In this document: one piece after another, positions 52,687-63,502 of the stretch
Layout of the letters: each line of letters begins with the position of its first letter
Position numbering within the stretch: position 1 is the stretch's first letter
Assembly (NCBI RefSeq): GCF_037890695.1
Contig: NZ_CP149571.1
Span: forward strand, 69,501 to 133,500
DNA from: Aeromonas jandaei
GTDB taxonomy: Bacteria > Pseudomonadota > Gammaproteobacteria > Enterobacterales > Aeromonadaceae
DNA: 64,000 nucleotides
Reading direction: 5' to 3'
Position numbers and translations under genes: made by a program
The notes under the pieces: generated by a model
The model's input: the letters and a program-made list of their open reading frames with translations, nothing else
What the model was told of the DNA's origin: nothing
The model's database searches: none

Positions 52687-53760
52687 ATGAGCAATGCACT
52701 GAGCAGTATCCCACCGGTAGTCGAAATGGACTACCCCTTTCCGGCCAAACCGCAGCCCCTGAGTGCCGAGCAGAGAGCCGCCCTGACGACAGAGATCAAG
52801 GCACTGCTCAAGGAGCGCAAGGCGGTGCTGGTAGCCCACTACTACACGGATCCCGAGATCCAGGCACTGGCCGAAGCCACCGGCGGTTTTGTTGGTGACT
52901 CGCTGGAGATGGCCCGTTTTGGCCGCGATCACGAGGCGCAGACCCTGATCGTCGCCGGGGTGCGCTTCATGGGCGAAACTTCCAAGATCCTGAGCCCCCA
53001 CAAGCGGGTGCTGATGCCGACCTTGGAGGCCGAATGCTCGCTCGATCTGGGCTGTCCCATCGAGCAGTTCTCAGCGTTTTGCGATGCCAACCCGGATCAT
53101 ACCGTGGTGGTCTACGCCAATACCTCGGCTGCGGTCAAAGCGCGGGCTGACTGGGTCGTTACCTCCAGCATCGCGCTCGAGATCGTCGAACACCTCGACA
53201 GTCTGGGTCACAAGATCATCTGGGGTCCGGATCGCCATCTGGGTGCCTATATCGAGAAGAAGACCGGCGCCCAGATGCTGCGCTGGCAGGGGCACTGCAT
53301 CGTCCACGACGAGTTCAAGGCCCGCGCCCTGCGCGAGCTGAAAGAGCAGAATCCGGACGCTGCCGTGCTGGTTCACCCGGAATCCCCCGCCTCGGTGATC
53401 GAGCTGGCCGATGCGGTCGGCTCCACCAGCCAGCTGATCAAGGCAGCCAAAGAGCTGCCCCAGCAGAAGCTGATCGTGGCGACCGACCGGGGCATCTTCT
53501 ACAAGATGCAGCAGGCTTGTCCGGAGAAAGAGATGGTGGAGGCCCCGACCGGTGGTGATGGCGCCACCTGTCGCAGTTGTGCCCACTGCCCCTGGATGGC
53601 AATGAACGGTCTGGTGGCGATCAAGGAAGCGCTCACCGATGGTGCCGAGCGCCACGAGATCCATGTCGATGAAGCGCTGCGGGTTAAGGCCCTCATCCCG
53701 CTCGACCGCATGCTCAATTTCGCCGCCGAACTCAAATTGAAAACCCAGGGCAACGCCTGA
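52687..53760 (+). CDS. nadA: Quinolinate synthase A
   Basis: [4Fe-4S] enzyme condensing iminoaspartate and dihydroxyacetone phosphate to quinolinate in NAD synthesis. 357 residues from ATG 52687 (ATG 52672 possible). [43 protein letters not shown] with one cluster Cys, [24 protein letters not shown], and [16 protein letters not shown] with the last cluster Cys follow E. coli NadA. It stands alone between a promoter and a strong terminator. Confidence 0.95.
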   Translation: MSNALSSIPPVVEMDYPFPAKPQPLSAEQRAALTTEIKALLKERKAVLVAHYYTDPEIQALAEATGGFVGDSLEMARFGRDHEAQTLIVAGVRFMGETSKILSPHKRVLMPTLEAECSLDLGCPIEQFSAFCDANPDHTVVVYANTSAAVKARADWVVTSSIALEIVEHLDSLGHKIIWGPDRHLGAYIEKKTGAQMLRWQGHCIVHDEFKARALRELKEQNPDAAVLVHPESPASVIELADAVGSTSQLIKAAKELPQQKLIVATDRGIFYKMQQACPEKEMVEAPTGGDGATCRSCAHCPWMAMNGLVAIKEALTDGAERHEIHVDEALRVKALIPLDRMLNFAAELKLKTQGNA

Positions 53761-53780
53761 TTGCCGGGATAACGAGATGC

Positions 53781-53809
53781 AAAGAGGGCTCCCGCGGGAG
53801 CCCTCTTTA
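53781..53809. terminator. Bidirectional terminator between nadA and yeaD
   Basis: AAAGAGGGCTCCCG-CGGGAGCCCTCTTT, a perfect palindrome (53781-53808). Confidence 0.87.
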
Positions 53810-53830
53810 TTTAGCTGAACCTCATCCTGC

Positions 53831-54697
53831 TCAGATGATCACGGTAGAGAAGCTGTGCTCCTCATCCGGTGCTACGGTCACCCCCGCATCGCCAGCAATG
53901 GCAGCTTCGACGCAGAGCATGGTGCGATAGCCGTCATCGCTCATGTCGGCCATGGCGGTAGCCCCTTCCAGCCAGGGGGTCCAGACCACTGTGCTGTCAT
54001 GGTTGCCACTTACCACCCGGATCTCGCGCTCGCCATCCTTCACGCTTACCAGTGCCTCAGGCTGCCAGTAGACCCGATCCAGCGGCCCGTTCAGGGTCAA
54101 CGCCCCCTGCTGCTGGCCATTCAGAGCGGTCAGCTTGTCGGCATAAGGCTCGCCAAGGCCGGTGACGCTCACCGCCTCCGGTGCGCTGATCTGCAAATAG
54201 GTGTGCAGCGCACCGCTATAGACCAGCGGCTGGCTGCCGGTATTGCGAGTGGTCAGCACCAGCGAGAGCTCCTTGCCGACCAGCACATCCAGCTCCAGCT
54301 CGAAGGCGTGATCCCACAGGGCACGGGTGGCGTCGCTGTCGCGCAGAGAGAGATGGACGAGCGTGCCGTCGGCATGGTCGGAGACCCCGTCCAGCATCCA
54401 GAGGGTGGTGCGGGCAAAACCGTGGGAGGGCTTGCCGCTACCGACACGGGCCGGCGCCGGGCCAAACCAGGGCCAGCAGAGCGGAATTCCGCCACGGATC
54501 GGCTTGCTGCCATCCAGCACCGCCTTGTCGCTCAACCAGATGGAGGCTGGCTCACCATGGCGCTGATAGGTGAGCACGTGACCACCAAACAGGCTGATCT
54601 CGGCCTTGGCATAGTCGTTGTTGACGGTGAGAACGGGCAGGCCGGCTGCATTGTTGGCGAGCTGGCAGCTGGCTGTCAGGGGACGAATGGATTGCAT
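53831..54697 (-). CDS. yeaD: D-hexose-6-phosphate mutarotase (YeaD family)
   Basis: Aldose 1-epimerase-like beta-sandwich protein of 288 residues that interconverts anomers of glucose-6-phosphate-type sugars. IRGGIPLCWPWFGPAP, HGFARTTLWML, ALHTYLQIS with the catalytic His, and DDGYRTMLCVEAA match the family; the catalytic Glu is probably in CVEAA. GGAG lies 5 bases before ATG 54697. It lies behind gapA on the same strand, as in E. coli, but after a strong terminator. Confidence 0.88.
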   Translation of the reverse strand: MQSIRPLTASCQLANNAAGLPVLTVNNDYAKAEISLFGGHVLTYQRHGEPASIWLSDKAVLDGSKPIRGGIPLCWPWFGPAPARVGSGKPSHGFARTTLWMLDGVSDHADGTLVHLSLRDSDATRALWDHAFELELDVLVGKELSLVLTTRNTGSQPLVYSGALHTYLQISAPEAVSVTGLGEPYADKLTALNGQQQGALTLNGPLDRVYWQPEALVSVKDGEREIRVVSGNHDSTVVWTPWLEGATAMADMSDDGYRTMLCVEAAIAGDAGVTVAPDEEHSFSTVII

Positions 54698-54729
54698 GAG
54701 GACTCCTGTCATCAGGGAAACCGGAAAAC

Positions 54730-54756
54730 AAAAAGGCGGCCCATGGCCGCCTTTTT
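54730..54756 (-). terminator. Terminator of gapA
   Basis: AAAAAGGCGGCC-CAT-GGCCGCCTTTTT between gapA and yeaD. It should uncouple most yeaD expression from gapA. Confidence 0.85.
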
Positions 54757-54782
54757 CAAGCTACGCGATTGCGCATCCCAAA

Positions 54783-55784
<1,002 letters not shown>

Positions 55785-56125
55785 TTACCTAACTGTTCAG
55801 TAGTCAAAGAAAATTCCGCTTGTAAATTTACTAGAACTCTCTGGTGAGTCAACCAACATTCTGTCTGAAATTGCGCTATATCATGAAAAACTGTGAAATT
55901 TATTTTCTGTTTATGTAACTGATTACCACGTTTTGTCGAAAAAGAGGTCAGTTGTTGCATCGCCCGGAGATCGACAATAGTGCCTGCCACGTCACACAAC
56001 CGTGATGATGGATATGTAAAAATGTGCGCGGTTTAGCATGGCCCATAGAGCCACTGTTCAAGTACCACCCCATAAAAATCAAACAAAATAGTATAGATAG
56101 AATCCACAGCGGGAATTCTCAAACT

Positions 56126-58315
56126 ATGACCACCCTGATTGAACAGCTGGCTGCCGCAAAAGGCATTGCCAGCGAGTATGTCGATGCCTGGGGCCAGCCG
56201 GCTCAGGTATCCGAAGAGAGCAAGGCCGCCATGCTGGGCGCCATGGGCTATCGCGTCGATGACGAAGCAGCCCTGATGCAGCAGCTGGAAGAGGAACATC
56301 GCCAGCACTGGCTGCGAGCGCTGGATCCCGTCATGGTGGTTCGCACCGGTGACGCCGTCACGCTCGAAGTACGCCTCCCCATCGAATTCGTCAATGACGC
56401 CCTCACCTGGCAGCTCAAGCTGGAGCAGGGCGGCGAGCTCTCCGGCCAGTTCACCCCTATCGAGGGCGAGCTGGTTGGCGTGGCCGAATTTGAAGAGATG
56501 GAGTGCCACGCCTACCGCGTGACGCTGGAGATGGCCCCTGAACTGGGTTATCACGAGCTGGTGTTGCTGGAAGATGGCAACGACGAGCCGTTGGCCACCA
56601 TGCGCCTCATCGTTGCACCCAAGGCGTGCTACAAACAGGCGCCTATCGCCAATGGTCGCAAGGTGTGGGGCCCGAGCGTGCAGCTCTACTGCCTGCGCAG
56701 CCGCCACAACTGGGGTATCGGCGATTTCAGCGATCTCGGCCAGCTGGTCGAGAAAGCGGCCGACTGGGGTGCCCACTTCGTCGGCCTCAACCCCATCCAC
56801 GCCCTCTATCCGGCCAACCCGGAGAGTGCCAGCCCCTACAGCCCCTCTTCCCGTCGCTGGCTCAACGTGGCTTACATCAATGTGGAAGCGGTGCCCGAAT
56901 TCCAGAGCAATGCGCGCCTGAAAGCTGACGTGGCGAGCCCTGCCTTCCAGCAGCATCTGGCCGATCTGCGCGCCAAAGAGAACGTCGATTACACCGGCGT
57001 CATCGAGACCAAGATTGGCATGCTGCGTCAGGTGTTCGACGACGCCACCCTGAGCGCCGAACGTCAGGCCGCCTTCGATGCCTTCGTCGCCGCCGGTGGC
57101 GACAGCCTGCAGCAGCAGGCTGCGTTCGATGCCCTGCAAGCCTATTTCTATGGCAAAGGCGAGAATGCCTGGGGCTGGCCGGTATGGCCGGAGCAGTTCC
57201 GCAACTACCACAATCCCGCCGTTGCCAAGTGGATGGCCGAACACCAGCAGGATGTGAACTTCTACCTCTACCTGCAATTCCTGGCCGACGAGCAGCTGGC
57301 GCAAGCCGATGCCCGCGCCAAGGCTGCCGGCATGGTGATGGGGATCTACCGCGATCTGGCGGTGGGCGTCTCCGAAGGCTCCACCGAGATCTGGGCCAAC
57401 CAGGATCTCTACTGCCCGAAAGCCTCAGTCGGTGCGCCGCCCGATATCCTCGGCCCGCTCGGTCAGAACTGGGGTCTGCCCCCGATGAACCCGAACAAGC
57501 TGTTCGAAGCGGCCTACCAGCCGATGGTGGACTTGTTCCGTGCCAACATGCGCTCCTGCGGCGCACTGCGTATCGACCACGTGATGGCGCTGCTGCGCCT
57601 GTGGTGGGTCCCGCCCGGAGAGTCCGCCGCCAAGGGTGCCTACATTTACTATCCGGTCAACGACCTGCTGGGCATCCTGGCACTCGAGTCCCACCGCAAC
57701 CAGTGCCTGCTGATCGGCGAAGATCTGGGTACCGTGCCGGAGGGGATCGATGTGACCCTGAAGGAGAACGGCGTCCACTCCTACAAGGTGTTCTTCTTCG
57801 AGCGCTCCAAGGCCGATGGCGGCTTCATCTCCCCGGCTCACTATGCCGAGCAGGCGATGTCTGCCCTGACCACCCACGACATGCCAACCCTCAAGGGCTT
57901 CTGGCACTGCGATGATCTGGCGCTGGGCCGCCAACTGGGTTTGTATCCAGATGAAGATGTGCTGAAGAGTCTGTATGCTGATCGCCACCAGGCCAAACAG
58001 CGGATCCTCGACAGCCTGCATGGCCACGGTGTTATCCCCGAGAGCATCAGCCATGACGTGAACTGGGTCGGTATGAATACCGAACTCAACCACGGTCTGC
58101 AGATCCACATGTCCCGTGGCAGCTGCGCCCTGTTCAGTACCCAGCTGGAAGACTGGCTGGAGATGGACAAGCCGGTCAACGTACCGGGCACCAGTTACGA
58201 ATACCCCAACTGGCGCCGCAAGCTCTCCACCGACCTGGAAGATATTTTTGCCAATGAGGCACTCAAGGCACTGGCCGGCAAGATGAGCCGCGCCCGTGAT
58301 GAGGCCAGTCGTTGA
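56126..58315 (+). CDS. malQ: 4-alpha-glucanotransferase (amylomaltase)
   Basis: GH77 enzyme that disproportionates maltodextrins, releasing glucose and longer chains. 729 residues from ATG 56126 (MTTLIEQLAAAKGI). WGPSVQLYCLRSRHNWGIGDF, GLNPIHALYPANPESASPYSPSSR, nucleophile Asp in GALRIDHVMALLRLWW, acid/base Glu in LIGEDLGTVP and Asp in LTTHDMPTL are all in place. The frame is open upstream to 56024 without support. It begins a malQ-glgB-glgX cluster for glycogen breakdown and synthesis. Confidence 0.95.
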   Translation: MTTLIEQLAAAKGIASEYVDAWGQPAQVSEESKAAMLGAMGYRVDDEAALMQQLEEEHRQHWLRALDPVMVVRTGDAVTLEVRLPIEFVNDALTWQLKLEQGGELSGQFTPIEGELVGVAEFEEMECHAYRVTLEMAPELGYHELVLLEDGNDEPLATMRLIVAPKACYKQAPIANGRKVWGPSVQLYCLRSRHNWGIGDFSDLGQLVEKAADWGAHFVGLNPIHALYPANPESASPYSPSSRRWLNVAYINVEAVPEFQSNARLKADVASPAFQQHLADLRAKENVDYTGVIETKIGMLRQVFDDATLSAERQAAFDAFVAAGGDSLQQQAAFDALQAYFYGKGENAWGWPVWPEQFRNYHNPAVAKWMAEHQQDVNFYLYLQFLADEQLAQADARAKAAGMVMGIYRDLAVGVSEGSTEIWANQDLYCPKASVGAPPDILGPLGQNWGLPPMNPNKLFEAAYQPMVDLFRANMRSCGALRIDHVMALLRLWWVPPGESAAKGAYIYYPVNDLLGILALESHRNQCLLIGEDLGTVPEGIDVTLKENGVHSYKVFFFERSKADGGFISPAHYAEQAMSALTTHDMPTLKGFWHCDDLALGRQLGLYPDEDVLKSLYADRHQAKQRILDSLHGHGVIPESISHDVNWVGMNTELNHGLQIHMSRGSCALFSTQLEDWLEMDKPVNVPGTSYEYPNWRRKLSTDLEDIFANEALKALAGKMSRARDEASR

Positions 58316-58397
58316 GCGGTTGTCCGCTACAGCCGACTCACCTAAATCCGCTCCGGCTCAGGCCGGAGCGGACGCTCTGTCATGAAAGGAAATCTCG

Positions 58398-60575
58398 ATG
58401 CTCGTTGAACGTTTGGTTGCTGCCCGCTGTTCCGATCCCTTCTCACACTTAGGCCTGCAGGCCAATCCGGATGGGCCCGGCCTCAAACTGACTGCCTGGT
58501 TGCCTGATGCCGTTGAAGTTCGCGTCAAGGATCTCAAGTCGGGCAAAGTTGTTGCCACCCTGGCGCCCACCGATGAATCGGGTCTTTTTGAAACTGTTTT
58601 CACCCGCCGCAAGAACGCCTTCCCCTACCAGTTGCTCGTCAGTTACGCAGAAGCGACTGCCGAAGTCATCGATCCCTACCAGTTTCAGGATGCCGCCTGG
58701 GCAGGCCTGGCCGAACTGACCGCCCAGCCGGAAAACCTCTACCACACCCTTGGCGCCCAGCTGCGCACCGTGGAGCATCTCGGTCAGCAGGTGGAAGGGG
58801 TCCGTTTTGCGGTCTATGCGCCGAGCGCCACCTCGGTGAGCCTGATCGGCGATTTCAACTTCTGGGATGGCCGTCGCCACCCGATGGAGCGCAGCCAGTG
58901 CGGCCACTGGGTGCTGTTCGTGCCGGGCATCAAGGCCGGGGATCGCTACAAGTTCGAGCTCAAGGATCCCATGGGCAACCGGCTGCCGCACAAGAGCGAC
59001 CCGGTCGGCTTCTACTGCGAGCAGTATCCCTCATTCGCCTCTGTGGTTTATGACCACGATCAGTACCAGTGGCAGGATGCCGCCTGGCGCGAGAGCCAGC
59101 TCAACGACAAGCGCGAGCAGCCGCTCTCCATCTATGAGCTGCACGTCGGCTCCTGGAAGCGTCACCCCAACGGCGACAGCCTGAGCTGGCGCGAGCTGGC
59201 GGTGGAGCTGGTCGCCTACATCAAGGAGATGGAGTACACCCACATCGAGCTGCTGCCGGTCTCCGAGCACCCCTTCAGCGGTTCCTGGGGCTATCAGCCG
59301 GTGGGCATGTTCTCTCCCACCAGCCGCTACGGCACCGCTGATGATTTCAAATACTTCGTTGACCAGTGCCACCAGGCCGGGATCGGCATCATTCTGGATT
59401 GGGTACCCGCCCACTTCCCGTCCGACGCTCACGGGCTGGCCCGTTTCGACGGCACCCCGCTCTACGAGTACGAAGATCCGCGCCGTGGCTGGCACCCGGA
59501 CTGGAACTCCTACATCTACGACTTCGGCCGCAACACAGTGCGCCAGTTCCTGGTGGCGAGCGCCCTGTTCTGGCTCGACAAGTTCCATATCGACGGTCTG
59601 CGGGTGGATGCGGTCGCCTCCATGCTCTATCTGGACTATTCGCGCAATGCCGGCGAGTGGGTACCGAACGTCGATGGCGGCAACCACAACTACGAGGCGA
59701 TCAGCCTGCTCAAGTGGACCAACGAGGAGGTCTATCGCAAGTACCCCCACGCCATGACCATCGCCGAGGAGTCCACCGCCTTTGCCGGGGTCTCCCGTCC
59801 CACCTTCCTCGGCGGCCTGGGGTTTGGCTTCAAGTGGAACATGGGCTGGATGCACGACACCCTCACCTACATGCAGAAAGAGCCGATCCACCGTCGCTAC
59901 CACCACAACGACATGACCTTCTCCATGGTTTACCACTATGACGAGAACTTCATCCTGTCGCTCTCTCACGACGAGGTGGTGCACGGCAAGCACTCCATGC
60001 TCTACAAGATGCCGGGCGACGAGTGGCAGCAGGCCGCCAACCTGCGCGCCTACATGGGCTTTATGTACGGCCACCCGGGCAAGAAGCTCAACTTCATGGG
60101 CACCGAAATTGCCCAGAGCAACGAGTGGAACCACGATGCCCAGCTGCCCTGGCACCTGCTGCAATATCCCAAGCACGGCGGCCAGCAGCGGTTGATCCAC
60201 GACCTCAACCACCTCTACCGTCATGAGCCTGCCTTGTATCAGGCGGACTATGAGCAGAACGGCTTCCGCTGGCTGGATCACAACGATGCCGACAACAGCA
60301 TCTTTGCCTGGCTGCGGGCCGACAAAGAGGGTAAACAGGCCATCATGGTGGCGTGCAACTTCACCCCGGTGCCGCGCATCGAATACCGGATTGGCGTACC
60401 GGCGGCGGGCCACTATCGGGTGGTGCTCAATACCGACAGCGAGTATTACTGGGGCAGCAACTATGATGTGGGTCTGGTCTTTGCGGCCGAGCCGACCCCC
60501 TGGCAGGGGATGGCACACAGCATAGTGCTGGATCTGCCGCCACTGGCGACCTTGTTCATCAAACAGGAGTCCTGA
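58398..60575 (+). CDS. glgB: 1,4-alpha-glucan branching enzyme
   Basis: GH13 enzyme that creates alpha-1,6 branches in glycogen. 725 residues: an N-terminal beta-sandwich (about 1-110), a CBM48 domain (VRFAVYAPSATSVSLIGDFNFWDG), a catalytic barrel with YELHVGSWKRH, GSWGYQPVGMFSPTSRYG, DGLRVDAVASMLYLDY (nucleophile Asp), TIAEESTAF (acid/base Glu) and LSHDEVVHGK, and a C-terminal domain. AAAGGA precedes the ATG. The TGATG overlap couples it to glgX. Confidence 0.96.
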   Translation: MLVERLVAARCSDPFSHLGLQANPDGPGLKLTAWLPDAVEVRVKDLKSGKVVATLAPTDESGLFETVFTRRKNAFPYQLLVSYAEATAEVIDPYQFQDAAWAGLAELTAQPENLYHTLGAQLRTVEHLGQQVEGVRFAVYAPSATSVSLIGDFNFWDGRRHPMERSQCGHWVLFVPGIKAGDRYKFELKDPMGNRLPHKSDPVGFYCEQYPSFASVVYDHDQYQWQDAAWRESQLNDKREQPLSIYELHVGSWKRHPNGDSLSWRELAVELVAYIKEMEYTHIELLPVSEHPFSGSWGYQPVGMFSPTSRYGTADDFKYFVDQCHQAGIGIILDWVPAHFPSDAHGLARFDGTPLYEYEDPRRGWHPDWNSYIYDFGRNTVRQFLVASALFWLDKFHIDGLRVDAVASMLYLDYSRNAGEWVPNVDGGNHNYEAISLLKWTNEEVYRKYPHAMTIAEESTAFAGVSRPTFLGGLGFGFKWNMGWMHDTLTYMQKEPIHRRYHHNDMTFSMVYHYDENFILSLSHDEVVHGKHSMLYKMPGDEWQQAANLRAYMGFMYGHPGKKLNFMGTEIAQSNEWNHDAQLPWHLLQYPKHGGQQRLIHDLNHLYRHEPALYQADYEQNGFRWLDHNDADNSIFAWLRADKEGKQAIMVACNFTPVPRIEYRIGVPAAGHYRVVLNTDSEYYWGSNYDVGLVFAAEPTPWQGMAHSIVLDLPPLATLFIKQES

Positions 60576-62731
60576 TGCTGGTAATGGAAAAAGGGTCGGG
60601 CTACCCGCTGGGGGCCCGTCTTGACGAGAACGGTTGCAACTTCTGCGTCTGGGCTCCCCAGTCGGACAAGGTGGAACTCTGTCTGTTCGACGAACAGGAG
60701 CAGGAGCTGGCGCGCCTCGAGCTGCCCGGCCGCCGCGGCCAGTATCGCTTTGGCTATGTAAGCGGCGTGCAAGCCGGCCAGCGCTACGGCTACCGGGTTT
60801 ATGGCATCCCCCAGGAGGGGATGCTGTTCGACCCGCAAAAGCTGCTGATCGACCCTTATGCCCGGGCGGTGAGCCGCCCCACCTACTGGGACAAGGCCCT
60901 CTATCAGGGTGACAGCGCCGCCATGATCGCCAAGTCGCTGGTGGTGGATGACGCCTTTGACTGGCAGGGGGTGAGCAAACCGGCCATCTGCCACTCGCGC
61001 ACCATTCTCTACGAAGCCCACGTCAAGGGCTTTACCCGCCAGCACTCGGGGATCCCCAAGGAGCTGCAGGGCACCTATCTTGGCATCAGCCACCCGCTGA
61101 TGATCGAACACATGAAGTCCCTCGGCATCACCTCGCTGCAGCTGATGCCGGTGGCCGCCTTCATGTCGGAGCCCCGGCTGGAAGAGCTGGGACTGACCAA
61201 CTACTGGGGCTACAACCCCATCGCTTTTTTCGCCCCCGAGCCCCGTTACGGCACCAGACAAGACGATGCCGTGACCGAGTTCAAGACCATGGTGCGCGAG
61301 CTGCACCGGGCCGGGCTCGAGGTAATTCTGGATGTGGTCTACAACCACACCGCCGAGTCGGGCTTCGACGGCCCCATGCTCTCCTTCAAGGGCTTTGACA
61401 ACGCCGGTTACTACGCCTTCGAGGCGGGCTCCCACGGCCCCGATTACACCCGTCACGCCAACGTCACCGGCTGTGGCAACAGCGTCAATCTGGATCACCC
61501 CAACACCCTGCGACTGGTGCTCGATGCCCTGCGCTACTGGGTGACCGAGATGCAGGTGGATGGCTTCCGCTTCGATCTGGCGGTGACGCTGGCCCGCGAA
61601 GCGGGCGAGTTCGACCCCATGGGCGCCTTCTTCAAGGCGGTGATGGCCGACCCCGTGCTGTCACAGGTCAAGCTCATCGCCGAACCCTGGGATATCGGCC
61701 CCTTCGGTTATCGCCTCGGCCAGTTCCCGAGCCAGTGGCTGGAGATCAACGACCGCTACCGTGACACGGTGCGCTCCTTCTGGCGCGGCGATGCGGGCAA
61801 GATGGGCGACTTTGCCACCCGGCTGGTCGGCTCGCGGGATCTCTTCCCGAAGAACTGGCGCTCGCCCCACACCAGCGTCAACTACCTCTGCTATCACGAC
61901 GGTTTCACCCTGGAGGATCTGGTCTCCTACAACCAGCGCCACAATCAGGCCAACGGCGAGGATAACCGCGACGGCCACGGCAACAACCTCTCCAGCAATC
62001 ACGGCGTCGAGGGGCCGACCCTGGATCCGCGCATCAACAACCTGCGCCAGCAGCAGAAGCGCAACCTGATCGCCACCCTGCTGTTGTCGCAAGGCACCCC
62101 GCACTTCCTTGCCGGCGACGAGATGGGGCGCAGCCAGCTTGGCAACAACAACGCCTACTGTCAGGACAACCAGATCAGCTGGGTCAACTGGCAGTGGCGG
62201 CCGGAGGATGAGCGGCTGTTCGCCTTCACCCAACAGATGATGGCGCTGCGGGCGGAGTCCACTGTCTTCTCCAACCTGCAACTGAGCGATGACAGCTGGC
62301 ACGGCACCGCCACCAGCTGCCATCAGGTCAACTGGTATCACCCGGATGGCCACCAGCTCACCGATCAGGATTGGCACGCCCCCATGGGGCAGGCGTTTGC
62401 CATGGATATCGGCATGATCAACTGCGTCGGCGAGCGCTGGTACGTGCTGTTCAACGCCAGCGACTACGATATCCAGTTCCGCCTGCCGCCGCCGGGGGAA
62501 GGGCTGGAGTGGATCCAGACCATCGACACCGCCACCAACGACGGGCTGCCGTTCCTGCCCGACGATATCAAGCGGCAGGTGGCGGTCGGCCGCGCCCACT
62601 CCCTCAAACTGCTGGAGCGGGTGGCACTGGCCTGCACGGCTGAGGATGCCCAGCCGCCGGAGCAGGCGCTGCTGCCGGCATCCAGTGCGGATATGGCTGA
62701 AACCCCGATCACAGATCCGGGCAAACCATAA
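60575..62731 (+). CDS. glgX: Glycogen debranching enzyme GlgX
   Basis: Isoamylase-type GH13 enzyme cutting alpha-1,6 branches of phosphorylase-limited glycogen. 718 residues, longer than E. coli GlgX (657), with an extra C-terminal tail rich in Ala, Pro and Glu. CBM48 start NFCVWAPQSDKVELCLFD, GYNPIAFFAPEPRYG, DVVYNHTAES, DGFRFDLAVTLARE (nucleophile), IAEPWDIGPFGY (acid/base) and YHDGFTLEDLVSYNQRHN are visible. The start codon overlaps the glgB stop. glgC, glgA and glgP do not follow within the window. Confidence 0.94.
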   Translation: MLVMEKGSGYPLGARLDENGCNFCVWAPQSDKVELCLFDEQEQELARLELPGRRGQYRFGYVSGVQAGQRYGYRVYGIPQEGMLFDPQKLLIDPYARAVSRPTYWDKALYQGDSAAMIAKSLVVDDAFDWQGVSKPAICHSRTILYEAHVKGFTRQHSGIPKELQGTYLGISHPLMIEHMKSLGITSLQLMPVAAFMSEPRLEELGLTNYWGYNPIAFFAPEPRYGTRQDDAVTEFKTMVRELHRAGLEVILDVVYNHTAESGFDGPMLSFKGFDNAGYYAFEAGSHGPDYTRHANVTGCGNSVNLDHPNTLRLVLDALRYWVTEMQVDGFRFDLAVTLAREAGEFDPMGAFFKAVMADPVLSQVKLIAEPWDIGPFGYRLGQFPSQWLEINDRYRDTVRSFWRGDAGKMGDFATRLVGSRDLFPKNWRSPHTSVNYLCYHDGFTLEDLVSYNQRHNQANGEDNRDGHGNNLSSNHGVEGPTLDPRINNLRQQQKRNLIATLLLSQGTPHFLAGDEMGRSQLGNNNAYCQDNQISWVNWQWRPEDERLFAFTQQMMALRAESTVFSNLQLSDDSWHGTATSCHQVNWYHPDGHQLTDQDWHAPMGQAFAMDIGMINCVGERWYVLFNASDYDIQFRLPPPGEGLEWIQTIDTATNDGLPFLPDDIKRQVAVGRAHSLKLLERVALACTAEDAQPPEQALLPASSADMAETPITDPGKP

Positions 62732-62799
62732 CAAGCATGCTGGAGTCAGCTTTACGGAGCCGCTATGCTGGGCTCCGTTATTGATGGCAAGGAGTCGGT

Positions 62800-63186
62800 A
62801 TGAGCAGTAACAACCCGGAACAGTGGCGCAGCAAACTGAGCGCCGAGCAGTTTCATGTCTGCTGGGAGAAGGGCACCGAGCGCCCCTACAGCGGCGCCCT
62901 GCTCCACAATCGCAAGAGTGGCGACTACCTCTGTGTCTGCTGCAAGAGCGTGCTGTTTCACTCGGATGCGAAGTTTGACTCCGGCTGCGGCTGGCCCTCG
63001 TTCGACCGCGCCATCGAGGGAACCGTGACCTACACCGAGGACAACAGCCACGGCATGAAGCGGGTGGAGATCACCTGCAGCCAGTGCGGCTCCCACCTCG
63101 GGCACGTCTTCCCCGACGGGCCGACCGATACCGGCCAGCGCTACTGCGTCAACAGCCTGAGCCTCGACTTCGAGCCGGACGCCTGA
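62800..63186 (+). CDS. msrB: Peptide-methionine (R)-S-oxide reductase
   Basis: Repairs methionine-R-sulfoxide in proteins. 128 residues. Two zinc CxxC pairs (CVCCKS and CSQCGSH) are present, with [10 protein letters not shown] and the catalytic Cys in [11 protein letters not shown]. It is a Cys, not Sec, form. AAGGAG lies at good spacing. A small hairpin (CGGAGCC..GGCTCCG) stands between glgX and this gene, so it may have its own transcript. Confidence 0.95.
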   Translation: MSSNNPEQWRSKLSAEQFHVCWEKGTERPYSGALLHNRKSGDYLCVCCKSVLFHSDAKFDSGCGWPSFDRAIEGTVTYTEDNSHGMKRVEITCSQCGSHLGHVFPDGPTDTGQRYCVNSLSLDFEPDA

Positions 63187-63205
63187 GCCCGACCAGATAA
63201 AAAAA

Positions 63206-63236
63206 CGGCGCCTCCATCATGGAGGCGCCGTTTTTT
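63206..63236. terminator. Terminator after msrB
   Basis: CGGCGCCTCC-ATCAT-GGAGGCGCCG with A6 before and T6 after; usable by both strands. Confidence 0.9.
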
Positions 63237-63314
63237 ATCTGCCTGACAGCATCGGAGGGGGCTCTCTGTAAGCGGCGATCACCGCACTCAACGCCTGCCG
63301 CACCGCCAAGCCGA

Positions 63315-63367
63315 CACTATAAATTTGATTTATGGATTTTGGCTGCATGACCCAATTTTTCCTTATG
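63315..63367. repeat. Interspersed ~55-bp element, copy C
   Basis: CACTATAAATTTGATTTATG..., ATGACCCAATTTTTCCTTATG. It has the same order of blocks as copies A and B but a degraded right end. The rest of 63237-63502 shows no gene. Confidence 0.78.
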
Positions 63368-63502
63368 CCAAGCCAGTCACAGCCTCCCTCGCCTTTCGCG
63401 GCATGTCGGCAGCTGCCACAGGCCAGCGCCCGATCCGCTATGAGCGATTAACAGCAAAACGCCAAGCGGCATCCATTGAAAACGCAGCAGGGAAAATCCC
63501 CG

